From Chamaea fasciata (taxonomy: Eukaryota; Chordata; Aves; Passeriformes; Sylviidae), in the NCBI GenBank assembly GCA_029207755.1, contig JARCOQ010000001.1:89019637-89083636 (forward strand): a DNA stretch of 64,000 bases, given 5' to 3'. The notes under the pieces are model-generated. The model searched no databases, had not been told where the DNA came from, and saw nothing but the letters and a program-made list of their open reading frames with translations. A program made the translations under genes and the position numbers. Below are positions 37,201-45,930 of the stretch, piece after piece; the first letter of the stretch is position 1, and the number at the start of each line of letters is the position of its first letter.

Positions 37201-37505
37201 AAAAATCTTTAATGGTTTTAAAAATCAGATTTCCAGATCTTTGAAAATCAAAGGTCTGCTAGCACTAACTGAGGGATTATTGGTAGAAGATGCAAAACTT
37301 AAGTAAGTATTAAGCACAGCAGGTAAACATTTCTTATTAATCCCTCCTCAGCCCCTCATCACCAAGAAACAGCAAACAGCGAAATCCACTTGCCCAAACG
37401 GTCATCCTTTAACAGAATTTCCAGCGACTTCTTTTCTTCAACTCCACGGAACCCCACCTTTTCATAATACACTGAGCGGAAGTTCCTCTGAGAGTCATCA
37501 GCCAT
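22157..37505 (-). CDS. TBC1D7: TBC1D7, complete (TBC1 domain family member 7), seven coding exons
   Basis: join on the minus strand of 37505..37394, 36716..36636, 33857..33670, 32307..32170, 30569..30424, 23193..23064 and 22243..22157, giving 293 codons plus stop, exactly the human length. TBC1D7 is the third subunit of the TSC complex: it binds the TSC1 coiled coil and stabilises the TSC1-TSC2 GAP that inactivates Rheb and so mTORC1, at lysosomes and in the cytosol. The protein starts [19 protein letters not shown] and ends CGTPAHSV. The TBC fold spans about residues 50-230. I see no IxxDxxR arginine-finger motif, as expected for this atypical member. Four coding introns are GT-AG and two (after exons 1 and 5) are GC-AG. 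Intron phases are 1,1,0,0,2,0. Assignment is secure from whole-length agreement and synteny. Confidence 0.97.
22244..23063 (-). other. TBC1D7 intron between exons 6 and 7
   Basis: 820 bp, GTAAGT...GCAG. No repeat or exon was seen. Confidence 0.85.
23064..23193 (-). CDS. TBC1D7: TBC1D7 coding exon 6
   Basis: 130 nt: one base to complete Arg, then 43 codons. The acceptor is CACTTTCTTGCAG and the donor is GTAAGTAC. It encodes [20 protein letters not shown] then [20 protein letters not shown] and LEN, nearly identical to mammals. It is separated from exon 5 by a 7.2 kb intron. Confidence 0.96.
23561..23585. repeat. poly-A tract
   Basis: About 25 consecutive A, with no recognisable transposon body on its 5' side, so it is treated as a simple repeat. 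Confidence 0.85.
23611..23633. repeat. perfect inverted repeat, 10-bp stem
   Basis: agatactctt-cta-aagagtatct, followed at once by another aaagatactct. It lies in a TBC1D7 intron. Confidence 0.9.
24440..24790 (+). mobile_element. CR1 LINE fragment (internal 3' part)
   Basis: Sense-strand CR1 blocks in order: actcctatgaggaaagg, tggactgctcagcttggag, aatttcatcaatg, gtggagccaggcac, tgcccagtgaagggatctga and aggcaacaggcacag. It is antisense to TBC1D7. It ends before the CR1 tail repeats, so it is truncated at both ends and is a separate insertion from the fragment at 20222. Confidence 0.8.
27946..27977. repeat. 16-bp tandem duplication
   Basis: Two exact adjacent copies of tgtcacatactaccca, in a TBC1D7 intron. 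Confidence 0.95.
29446..30020 (-). mobile_element. solo LTR, avian ERVL-like family, with 5-bp target duplication
   Basis: 575 bp with TG...CA ends, flanked by identical CATTC at 29441-29445 and 30021-30025. A 5-bp duplication is typical of class III (ERVL) elements. Read on the minus strand it begins TGTACAGGTTTTGGCTGGGA and ends in CATGACA, the termini I recognise from a widespread bird LTR family; internal blocks (gctgagcatg, gggatg, gtgcaacccc) agree. The TATA and poly(A) regions look eroded. It is in the same orientation as TBC1D7, 403 bp downstream of exon 5. A run of 15 C lies inside at 29823-29837. The family name needs a Repbase or Dfam search. Confidence 0.85.
30424..30569 (-). CDS. 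TBC1D7: TBC1D7 coding exon 5
   Basis: 146 nt: 48 codons plus the AG of a split Arg codon. The acceptor is CTTTCTCAG and the donor at 30423-30418 is GCAAGT. It encodes [20 protein letters not shown] then [23 protein letters not shown], matching the human C-terminal half of the TBC fold. A GT four bases further on would lose frame, so the GC donor is the only nearby option that joins to exon 6. Confidence 0.95.
30570..32169 (-). other. TBC1D7 intron between exons 4 and 5
   Basis: 1.6 kb, GTAAGG...TCAG. AT-rich, with an AAATAAA-rich patch near 31260-31300. Nothing else was recognised. Confidence 0.85.
32170..32307 (-). CDS. TBC1D7: TBC1D7 coding exon 4
   Basis: 138 nt, 46 codons, phase 0 at both ends. 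The acceptor is GTTTTTCAG and the donor is GTAAGG. It encodes [20 protein letters not shown] then [20 protein letters not shown]. In active TBC GAPs the core of the domain carries catalytic Arg and Gln fingers. Neither IxxDxxR nor YxQ is seen here. Confidence 0.96.
32308..33669 (-). other. TBC1D7 intron between exons 3 and 4
   Basis: 1.36 kb, GTCAGT...TCAG. Plain AT-rich DNA with short A runs. No feature was seen. Confidence 0.85.
33670..33857 (-). CDS. TBC1D7: TBC1D7 coding exon 3
   Basis: 188 nt: two bases to complete Gly65, then 62 codons. The acceptor is ATTATTTTTAG and the donor is GTCAGT. It encodes [20 protein letters not shown]..., then [19 protein letters not shown]. The match to the human protein is clear but with many conservative changes ([20 protein letters not shown]), so this is the least conserved coding exon. 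The open frame continues into the intron beyond the donor (33625-33669), and that part is not coding. Confidence 0.95.
33858..36635 (-). other. TBC1D7 intron between exons 2 and 3
   Basis: 2.8 kb, GTATG...TTAG. Contains a CR1 fragment (35212-35455) and A runs at 35927-35935 and 36564-36582. Confidence 0.85.
35212..35455 (-). mobile_element. CR1 LINE 3' fragment
   Basis: The plus strand shows the reverse of a CR1 tail: aatcacagaatatcac, tttgaagggatcc, then cgggaagcctgttccagtgc, gggtgaagaacc and cctaaacctcccctg. About 244 bp, truncated on its 5' side, in the same orientation as TBC1D7, inside the exon 2-3 intron. Confidence 0.9.
36636..36716 (-). CDS. TBC1D7: TBC1D7 coding exon 2
   Basis: 81 nt. 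The acceptor is TTTCTTTACAG and the donor is GTATG. It completes D38 and encodes [18 protein letters not shown] then ILVWKVLL, the start of the TBC domain, with one base carried over into a Gly codon. An A run at 36564-36582 lies just inside the following intron. Confidence 0.96.
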   Translation of the reverse strand: MLRSFAHLVKGFLFHPCIVYWCGKCF

Positions 37506-37517
37506 GACTGATCCCTA
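37394..37517 (-). CDS. TBC1D7: TBC1D7 first coding exon
   Basis: The start ATG is the complement of 37503-37505. There are 37 codons plus one base (37394-37505), preceded by about 12 bases of 5' UTR and a good acceptor (TTTCTCCAG, complement of 37518-37526). The start was chosen because [19 protein letters not shown] aligns with the known N-terminus (MTEDSQRNF). The donor at 37393-37388 is GCAAGT, not GT. The nearest GT, four bases on, would shift the frame and give a stop codon at the start of the next exon. Confidence 0.95.
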
Positions 37518-39507
37518 CTGGAGAAACAACGAATTCCTCTGAAGACTTACAAGAATACATTCCTACTGCTTTAAGGTCAAGTAATTTTGCATACCGATAT
37601 AAGTTTACTGCCTATGTCACTACAGTATTAATAAATCCTACAGAGTATTAAAATCTTCCAAGGTTTTTTTTGTCACATACTAACATAAACAATTATAAAC
37701 ATAATTTATTCTAAACAAGGTCTAAAGATATCAACTTTACAAACAAAAATCAGGAATTTTAAAAAATTAATCACATAGTAAATTATGCTAATTTTCAATA
37801 ATTTTTTCTTAATTGCTGGAGAAACATTTAAGTATTTTACACCATACCCTGTACTTCAAAACCAATATTAAAAAATACAGTTACAAGTCTGACAAAACTG
37901 TGGCTACAAAAACCCGACTCAGGTAGAAGAACTATTGTCCAGGTAAGTAAAATCATTAGGTTTCTTACTCACCAGCCAGGGTAATCAGAAGCAAGGACAA
38001 GCCAGTGCTGGCCTCAGTGGCACAGGGGTGACAAGGAAGAATAAGGCTGGGTGTGTAGGTTTGTCCGTAAGTTGCAGATGTGAATTAAATACTCATGTTG
38101 TTACCAACTGCTGCAACAGCCACAGACTTGTTATTCCAGCACTAAAACCAAACAAATGTCTCATCCCTGTAGTGGAAGCAAAGGTAAATTCCAGTGAGTG
38201 CTCTGTGTATCATAAGAACTGTAAATGACATTTCAACTCAGTTCAACCCTCTAACTATGAATTCTCTCTGCTCTGCAGGCTTGCAAACATGAGAAAGTTC
38301 TGCTTCCTAACTCAAAGGACTAAGAACAATCTTAACTTTTACATCCAGCGACAGCAGCAAAACTTGGAGGAAAAATAATTGATTTTGGCTAAAGAGCAGT
38401 GAATGATGCACTGAGAAGCTTTTATAGTTTAATGATTCTTTTCCTTGCAGAACCAAAGTACACATCAGGAGCAATGCACTTACGGATATAAACAAAGGCC
38501 ACAATTTTATAGAGAGTTCACACATTTAAATTTGTATATCCAATAGGCCTACTTGTGTTACAAATTATGTCTGGTTTTAGTGCTTTGTGGGATCAGGGCC
38601 AAGACCAGACAGCAAAACACACACCAGCAAACGACCGAATTAATGCTTTCTGAGATAGGCCAAATATTATTTCAAAACCAGAGAAAAAAGAAATAAATAT
38701 TACTTGCAACACATTCCAGTGCTGCACTAGCCTTATGAAAATGACTGTGACACTCATGTACAGTGCATTTAAGGGTCCACTGATCAGAGTTTACGCTGCA
38801 GTCCACTGTTTACACTGCAGCCATGTCTAAAAGGAGACTTAAGATGTGACAGACACTCAACTACTTTTGAAAATTTCCAGATTTTCATTTACATTTTCAA
38901 ATTTTTAGAAGGTGGATTAGGTGCTATTTAGAAAAATAATAATAACAAAAATAAAATAAAATTTAGGAAAAAAAACCCCAAAACACCAAGTCTAGCCCAT
39001 ACCACTTGTGGAAAGATGACAGGAGAAACACAGAACAGGAGCATTAAACATAATTTGAAAAATGACAGCATGACCTATTAGTCAGGAATACTATTTTAGT
39101 AATTTTAAACTAGCACTCTAACAGCAGTACATTTTATTTACTCAGTGGTAAAAGGAGGAAGATAGCTTATTTCCTGCTTCACAATTTAGGATTTGTATTT
39201 TCGTGTTAGACAAACGACCAATACTCCAGTCTTTACACCCGTCTTCAATAAACTGGAAAAGGGGGAAAACAAATCCTCAGCCAGCTCATTGGAAGTGTGC
39301 TGTACAGAACTGTGCAATTAACTCGTCCTATCTACAGTTACAGCATTTTCGGCCCCAACAGCGCCTTTCACGGTATCATTAGGTGTCACTGCAGGTGAAG
39401 CAGCAGCGCCGCACAGGCCCGGGGGTGCGGAGCCACCGCGCTCTGCCCCCGACCGAGCACCCTTCCCTCGCAGGCCCTGCCGGAGGCTCCCCCCAACCCG
39501 GCCGTAC
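37518..39507 (-). other. probable 5' UTR intron of TBC1D7
   Basis: It runs from a GTACGG donor in the CpG island (complement of 39507-39502) to the acceptor before the first coding exon. Its presence is inferred from the acceptor and from the island lying about 2 kb upstream. The stretch contains only AT-rich unique sequence with an AATAA-rich patch near 38935-38970. Confidence 0.45.
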
Positions 39508-39700
39508 CTCGGGGCTCAATTCCCGGCCTCCGTCACAGTCTCAGGGAAAAACAAGGGCACATTTGGGCACGGGACCAAGGCACCCCGGCAACGCGGGCCG
39601 CGCCGGACTCCCGCCGCCGCCCCCCGGCACCTCGGGCAGGTGGGCGTGGCCGCAGCGCGGCGCGGGTGCGGCGCATGCGCGGGCCCGCCCCGCCCCGGCG
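39508..39700 (-). other. TBC1D7: probable noncoding first exon of TBC1D7
   Basis: CCCGAG|GTACGG makes a plausible donor at the end of a G/C-rich segment. The transcription start would lie near the NRF1/GC-box cluster around 39670-39710. Both boundaries are inferred. Confidence 0.35.
39671..39680. promoter_or_regulatory. NRF1-type palindromic site
   Basis: gcgcatgcgc, the core of the NRF1 consensus, lies inside the CpG island beside GC boxes. NRF1 sites of this kind are common near the start sites of housekeeping genes. Confidence 0.7.
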
Positions 39701-40370
39701 GCGGGCGGGGCACTGGGGCGGCCGTGCCGGGACTTTCGGTGTTGGCGGCTTTTCCTTTGGGAGTACCGCGGCAGCTCGGGCTCACCCCCTTCATCGCGCC
39801 CCCCCGCCTGTGCTCCTGGTCACCCCTCAGCTCAATCCCTCTGCCCTCAGGGGGCTTCCGTCCCTCAGAGCCGGCTGCCCGCATGGCGCGGTAGGGCTGC
39901 CCCGCGTTGTTTGCTGCAATGGGTGTGCTCGGCGCTTTGCCCCGTGCGCGGTGGCTCCTAGGGACGCGTTACTCGGAGAGACATCTGGGAAGCGAAGTGC
40001 ATTTCGCAAAAGCAGGATTTGCTCAGGCGCGTGTTATCAAAGTGCGGGGTGCTAAATATCCCGCCCCTCAAAACAGACAAAGGACCTACGTGCCTCTCGC
40101 TGCTGAAAGCCTCAAAAATCAACCTGTATCCCCAAAACTGTGGGATCAAACTAGTAGTGTGATTTTGATTTGGGGTTAGGGCTCTTTTGTAGTTGTTGGT
40201 GATGTTTATCTCTGGGACTTCGCCAGCCCCTCTGTGCGATTGCAGGGACAGGGCAGCTGCTGGCAGCAGGAGTGGAGTCTTCAGCTCGTGGTCCCTTCCT
40301 TTCCAGGAGCAGAAACTTGAACGAGGCCATCAAGTGCCTGAGTTGTCTGCTGCGAGATTTTGAAGTGCTA

Positions 40371-40850
40371 GAGTCACAGAGTCAGGTTGGCAAAGACCTT
40401 TGAGACCATCGAGTCCAACCTTTGACCAAACACCACTTTGTCAGCTAGACCAGAGTGCCAAGTTCAGCCTTTCCTTAAACACTTCCAGGGACAGTGACTC
40501 TACCACCTCCCTCGGCAGCCCACTCCAATGTTTAGACAACCTTTCTGTGTAGAAATTCTTCCTTATGTCTAGCCTGAAACTCGGGAGAGGAGGCTGACTC
40601 CCACCTGGCTACACCCTCCTTTCAGGCAGTGGTGGAGAGTGACAAGGTCCCCCCTGAGCCCCCTTTTCTCCAGGCTGAACATCCCCGGCTCCCTCAGCTG
40701 CTCCTCACAGGGCTTGTGCTCCAGACCCTTCCCCAGCTCCGTTGCCCTTCTCTGACCCTACTCCAGCACCTCAGCATCGTTCTTGAATTGAGGGTCCCGA
40801 ACTGGGCTCAGCACTCGAGTTGTGGCCTCCCCAGTGCCAGAGAGAGAAGA
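40371..40850 (-). mobile_element. CR1 LINE 3' fragment, longest in the window
   Basis: About 480 bp of the CR1 3' region reversed on the plus strand: gagtcacagagtcaggttgg, accatcgagtccaacc, tccagggacagtgactc, then ttttctccaggctgaaca, ctcagctgctcctcaca and gggctcagcactcgag. It lies about 400 bp beyond the CpG island and in the same orientation as TBC1D7. Confidence 0.93.
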
Positions 40851-43800
40851 CAAAGCAGCTCCTGAGGTTATGGGGCCTATTTTCAAACGCACAGAACATC
40901 CCATTATTTTTATCTTGCCCCACACTTTTGAAGTAACCATGGAGAAAGCACATTCTTGCAGAATGCGCGAGGCTTTTGTCAAACCCAGCTCACACGGGAG
41001 TGTGGTTTTTTGTTGGCTCGATACAAGTCCTAGCAAATCTTGAAATAATTCCGGTCAGCAGCAGGTGGCAGGCTGATTCCATTTTTGGTCATCTGGGGCT
41101 CCCTCAACTGAACTAGATCTTTTCTCGATAAATGGCACTTGTCTCGGGATGAGAGCTATTCGGTGGTGTTGGGAGCTAACCAGTATTACGCGGTTCAGGA
41201 CACAGCTACTGAAATTAAACCTCGTGTAATTTTCAGTCATTCATTTCTGGCCTTGTCAAGATGTATTACATAGCTATAGTGGTGCTCTGAAGAAGCCTGA
41301 AGTTAACACAATTTATTTTAGCACTAATTTATAGTACAGGAGATGTACAGAATGTTATCATAATGGTATGTCATTGCTAAAAACGCCTAAACAGAATTAG
41401 GTTCTGAAAGATTTAGCTGTATAAAAATATAGCATAAAATCAACACATGTCCTGATAAACAATAAAATGAATGTTCTTCCCCTAGTAAAGTTTCTAAACC
41501 CTATATATAGAAAGCTTTTATACACAGAGATTTTCTTAATGGTGCCTGTTTCGAACGTAATAGGTTATAGTGAGATCAGTTGTAAATATTACATAAATAC
41601 TTAGGTCTGTGGGAAATAAATTGAAGAATTTAATTTGAGATTTTTCAAAACACAAATGAAATTAAAAGCGTAGGTTGAGCATGAACTGCTAATGACTACA
41701 AAGATTATTATGTGGTGACACATCCACAGCAAACCAAAGATGACTAACCTATTTTTTAGTTGGACTTCCTTACTCTGACAGCCTTTTTAGCTTTTAACTG
41801 CCCTGCTACATCCACCTGCACTTGCCAAGTGACTCTATATGCTGTAACTCAGTGTTGTAAAGCACACAAGTGACTCATGACTTAAATATTTAATTTAAAA
41901 GATTTTATATTTTCATAAACCGAATAATAACCTGATTTTCCCTTGTGTAGGGACATAAAGTATCTTTATTCCTGTTGGCAGAATCTCTTTCTTGCCACAG
42001 AAAATGAAAGCAGAATTTAATCATTTATAGCTGCTAGTGCCAGTCAGCCAAGTGGAGGACTGTGCTTATTATAAGATTGATTAAGACATCATTAATCAAT
42101 AATATATAACTAGGCATTTATCCAAACCATGATAACCTAAACATTTAATTCTTTAAACTGCAATAGCATCAGAAAAGGTAGCACACATAAAAGATAAAAG
42201 GGAAACAGATTTGGAATTGGCTTGGGATTATCTGAGATAGCAGAGCCAAACTAATTAGTACCCTGCTAGCATAGTGCATCTCTTGTTTTTATCTGTGACT
42301 ATGAGTATTACTGTGCTTGCCTTTTGTACTGGTATCTTTATAATGTTCAAGTGAATTACTAACTGACATAAAAGGTCACATGAGAAGGAAGCCAAACAGA
42401 CATATTTTATTGCAAAATATTAACTGCATTGTGCCTCTGTTTCTTCATAAAAAGCAATGCTTTTGCTATTAAAACTGCACTAATTTTCTGCAAATGATGT
42501 GCTGCTCTTGGAAAGCCAGTTCAGTCTGTCCTGTGTGACTGACCTATCACTGGAATTACAGATCAGAATTACAGATCAGAAACACACCTTGTTATGTGAA
42601 TTTCTCAAAAAAAGGGGAAGATGCAAAGTAATGAAATGTCAATTTTACCCAGCATGGAGGTCCACATTTGCATGGCATTATGACACGAGGATGTAACATA
42701 CAAAGAATAAGTGAAGTTTTCATGTGGGTTTCATTTGCTCTAAACTGATAGATGTACTTTAAAGGAATAAAAAAAAAATACACTGGTGTGATAATGTCTT
42801 CACAGTGTATCAGAGTTAGTGTGTACTTCCAACTTGCTAATGCACCATCCTTTGTTCCTGTCATAATAGGTAATGATTGATGTTCAGGAAAGAAGTTACA
42901 AGTCGGGTCATTCCAGCTTTTCTAACCTATCATCTTGTGTTTTTTCAGAAGCTTGAGTATTTCCAGATGAAGAGTAGGGCTGTGTTAATGGAAAGGACAA
43001 TTTACTTTTACATTCACATAACCTTTTCGTTATGAAGATCAGCAGACATGGAAAAGCCTGGCCCCATTTCCTGGCCAAAACAGCATCACTCTGCTGTTTA
43101 CATTCTACCTGAGAGAAGAATGCAAATGTTGGCACTATTAATGTTCACAACCTAGTTCCTTGTTGAAGTCATCTGGAAAAAAATAGAACACTCCAAGGTA
43201 AAAAGATTATAAAGCTGTTTGGCATCAAAGGGGAATTCAGCCTTTCATTTTAGCACGGAGGCATAACAGGCAGGTCTGTCTCCAAACAGACCAAACCCTG
43301 TAATCATGAACAGGCATCCCCAAAATGACAGCAAGAAAAAGGCTTATGGGGCTGCAAATAGCAAGAGGAGCAGCTGAACTTGGAAATCTGAGTTCAAATG
43401 TGTCCTACTTCTGTGTTTTCTCATCCTGCTAAAGAAAGAGTGTTCTTCAGAGGTGACATGGTTTTGTCTGCAAAAATATACAGAAACTGCAAGACAATTA
43501 GAAGGAAATAACTAACTGCTGTTGCTTGTTCCAAATATAAAGAGGCTTTTTAATGATTATGTTAGTGATTTTTTTAGGATGATGTCTTCTGGATTCTAGT
43601 CATAACTTTGATTTGTTGTGTAACCTCAGCTGTGCCTGCCCTAATTATTCTTCTACAGCCTGACTAGTAGCTGTGTTAAGATTGACATTTTTGCCTGAAA
43701 AAGGCTTGCAAGTTTTTAAATAGCACCAAACACATGCTTTGTGCTGTCACTGAGCATGGCACATTTGGGGCACTACACAGTAACTAATAAACAGTCCCAA

Positions 43801-44171
43801 ATAATGTTATCTTGGGTTTGTTACTCTTTCATTCAGAAAGGACAATGAGGTGACAATGAGACAAAGGCTGGTCAGTTTAAGGACAGTGCGAAAAATAAAT
43901 AAGACATCTTGAGCAGCCTCATCAAGCGTTGTGGTATTTGGATGTGGTATAGTTGTTATGATCCCTATATATGGTTAGAGGTGGGGCAAAAATATGCAGG
44001 TATCTGCAGCAAAATGCGAAACCAAGTAGAAATTAGGAATGGGTTTCAGTCTTTGCAATATTTCTCTTTGTACCAAAGCCATAAATGAGCCCAGAAGCCA
44101 GTTCAAGGTCACAAGCTGTATATGGTAATTGGACTCTGTTTCCCTCACTCAGCCAAGTATCCCTGATTACA

Positions 44172-44330
44172 GGGGTGGTGGATACCCCATCCTTGAAGAC
44201 AGTGATTGTCAGGTTGGATGGGGCCTGAGTTACCTGATCTAGTTGAAGGTGCCCCTGCTCTTTGCAGGAGAATTGGTCTAGATCTGCTTTACAGGTCCCT
44301 TACAACCCAAACTATTTTATGATTATGCTT
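44172..44330 (+). mobile_element. CR1 LINE 3' terminal fragment
   Basis: Sense CR1 tail: accccatccttgaagacagt, caggttggatggggcctgag, gaaggtgcccctgctc, ggtcccttacaacccaaact and attttatgattat. It ends in the eroded terminal repeat. Confidence 0.9.
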
Positions 44331-45710
44331 TGCACTCCGTTTCTACCCTCCTCGGCCACAATCTGTGCTGGGAACAGCACCCAAGTAGCTGCCGGCACGT
44401 TTGGCCACGGAAACAAATTCCTAGCTCCACCCTGCAGCCTAGGCTCAAAGGCAGGAGCCCAACCCAGCGGCTTGACTGGGACCACTGATGTAAGGGTGAA
44501 AAGATCGGATCCAGCCAAAGCAACCCAGCAGACACAGCACTTGTACCTCCAAAGAATAATTTGTCACTTAATCATTTTCTCCCAGGAAGCCTGCCTGCCC
44601 AGGGGGAGGGGAGCCCTGTGCACAAGCAAGCTTTTGATCTCAGTGAAGTTCAGAGGGCTTTGCTAGTGCATTCATAAAGGACTGAGAAGCAACTAATTAA
44701 TGACTCGAAATTATATCAGTCATGGTTTGCAGGCTTGTTTTAATCCATGAAGACAAGCTGTAAAGATGGAATGGTGAACCGGTGTTTATTTTGTGACAGG
44801 ACAAAGTAGTTTCTCCCTCTCTGCTGACGGTGATTTTCTGTCAGCCTTTTAGGTCTGCATTCCTGTGGTTTTTTTGAGATACTGTCCAACGTCCTGCTTT
44901 AATGCAAAGTTGTAAAAATCACACGACAATTTACCCCACCAATTTCTGAATTACAGCAGGATGATTGTAATCTGCCTCTACAAGCAATGATTTGCATCCA
45001 TTACCATTGAGAACTTGCTGCTGGGAAATGAAAGCAGTATCCCCTGAAGGATTTGAGGCCAGAAATCCTTGTCAAGCTGAGCACTGTGAGCTATAGGTTG
45101 CAGGCAGATACACCCATCTAACATCCTTTCTCAAAACACACAACAGGAAGTGCAGCTATGTGCTACCAGATCAGTTATTCTAGTGATTTTCTGGTCAGCA
45201 CATGGATCTGGTGCTAATTTTATCAGCTTGGTTTTTAAAATCGATTCATGGAGAGTGCAGTCTCACCTTGCCCTCCACAGATGGAACTGCACAACATGTA
45301 TTCACACAGTTGTGAAGCTGCTGCTATAGGCTTTGGTGCTGCTAGCACTGTTCTAAATGGATGAATTTGAACACAGACTGTGCAGCCAACCCCATCGTAT
45401 TTGGTATTCACAAACTGCAACAGCATATTGGGCATTAATTATATATGACTAATTATATTAATTATAATGAATGAGAATTATATTAGGTTTGAGAACTATT
45501 TAAAAGGAACTAGAAATTAAAGCAGCAGGATGTGGATCTGGCTGTCAGACTTGTTCTGCATGGCCTTGAGCGGCATGGGTTGCCATTCATCTCTAATTTT
45601 CAAAAGACAAGGTGATGGTAATGGTATGTCCCTTCTTTGTGAAGCCAATGAGATCCTGTTATAAACAGAAATATTAACTGTAATTTCAAATCCCCCAGTA
45701 CTAGTTTTAA

Positions 45711-45930
45711 AATCGTAGACTCATAGAATAGTTTGAGTTGGAAAGGACTTTAAAGATTATCTAATTCCAAACCCCCTGCCATGGGCATGGACACCTTACA
45801 CTAGACCAGGTTGCTCCATATCCCATCCAACCTAGCCTTAGTGACAGGGATGAATAGTGACAGGGATGGGGCATCCACAACTTCTCTGGGCAAACTGTGC
45901 CAGTGTCTCACCATCCTCACTGTAAAGAAT
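45711..45930 (-). mobile_element. CR1 LINE 3' fragment with internal duplication
   Basis: Reverse CR1 tail: gactcatagaatagtttgag, ttggaaaggactttaaagat, aaccccctgccatgggcatgg and actagaccaggttgctcc. The segment agtgacagggatg appears twice near 45839-45869, a small duplication inside the element. Confidence 0.9.

Larger units (their letters stand above)
39390..39990 (-). promoter_or_regulatory. CpG-island promoter of TBC1D7
   Basis: The only dense CpG cluster in the window outside the GFOD1 exon, about 600 bp. It contains GC boxes (cccgccccgccccgg and gcggg repeats, 39683-39710), a perfect palindromic gcgcatgcgc at 39671-39680 matching NRF1, and no TATA box. It lies just upstream of TBC1D7 on the minus strand with no plus-strand gene recognised, so it is assigned to TBC1D7. 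Such islands often fire in both directions. A 192-codon open frame at 39383-39961 (+) and others on both strands are by-products of the G/C composition. Confidence 0.75.

Noticed and set aside
39383..39961. 192-codon plus-strand open frame in the CpG island
   Set aside because: It is Pro/Gly/Arg/Ala-rich in the manner of any G/C-rich sequence, with open frames on both strands of the same DNA and no domain. Best explained by composition.
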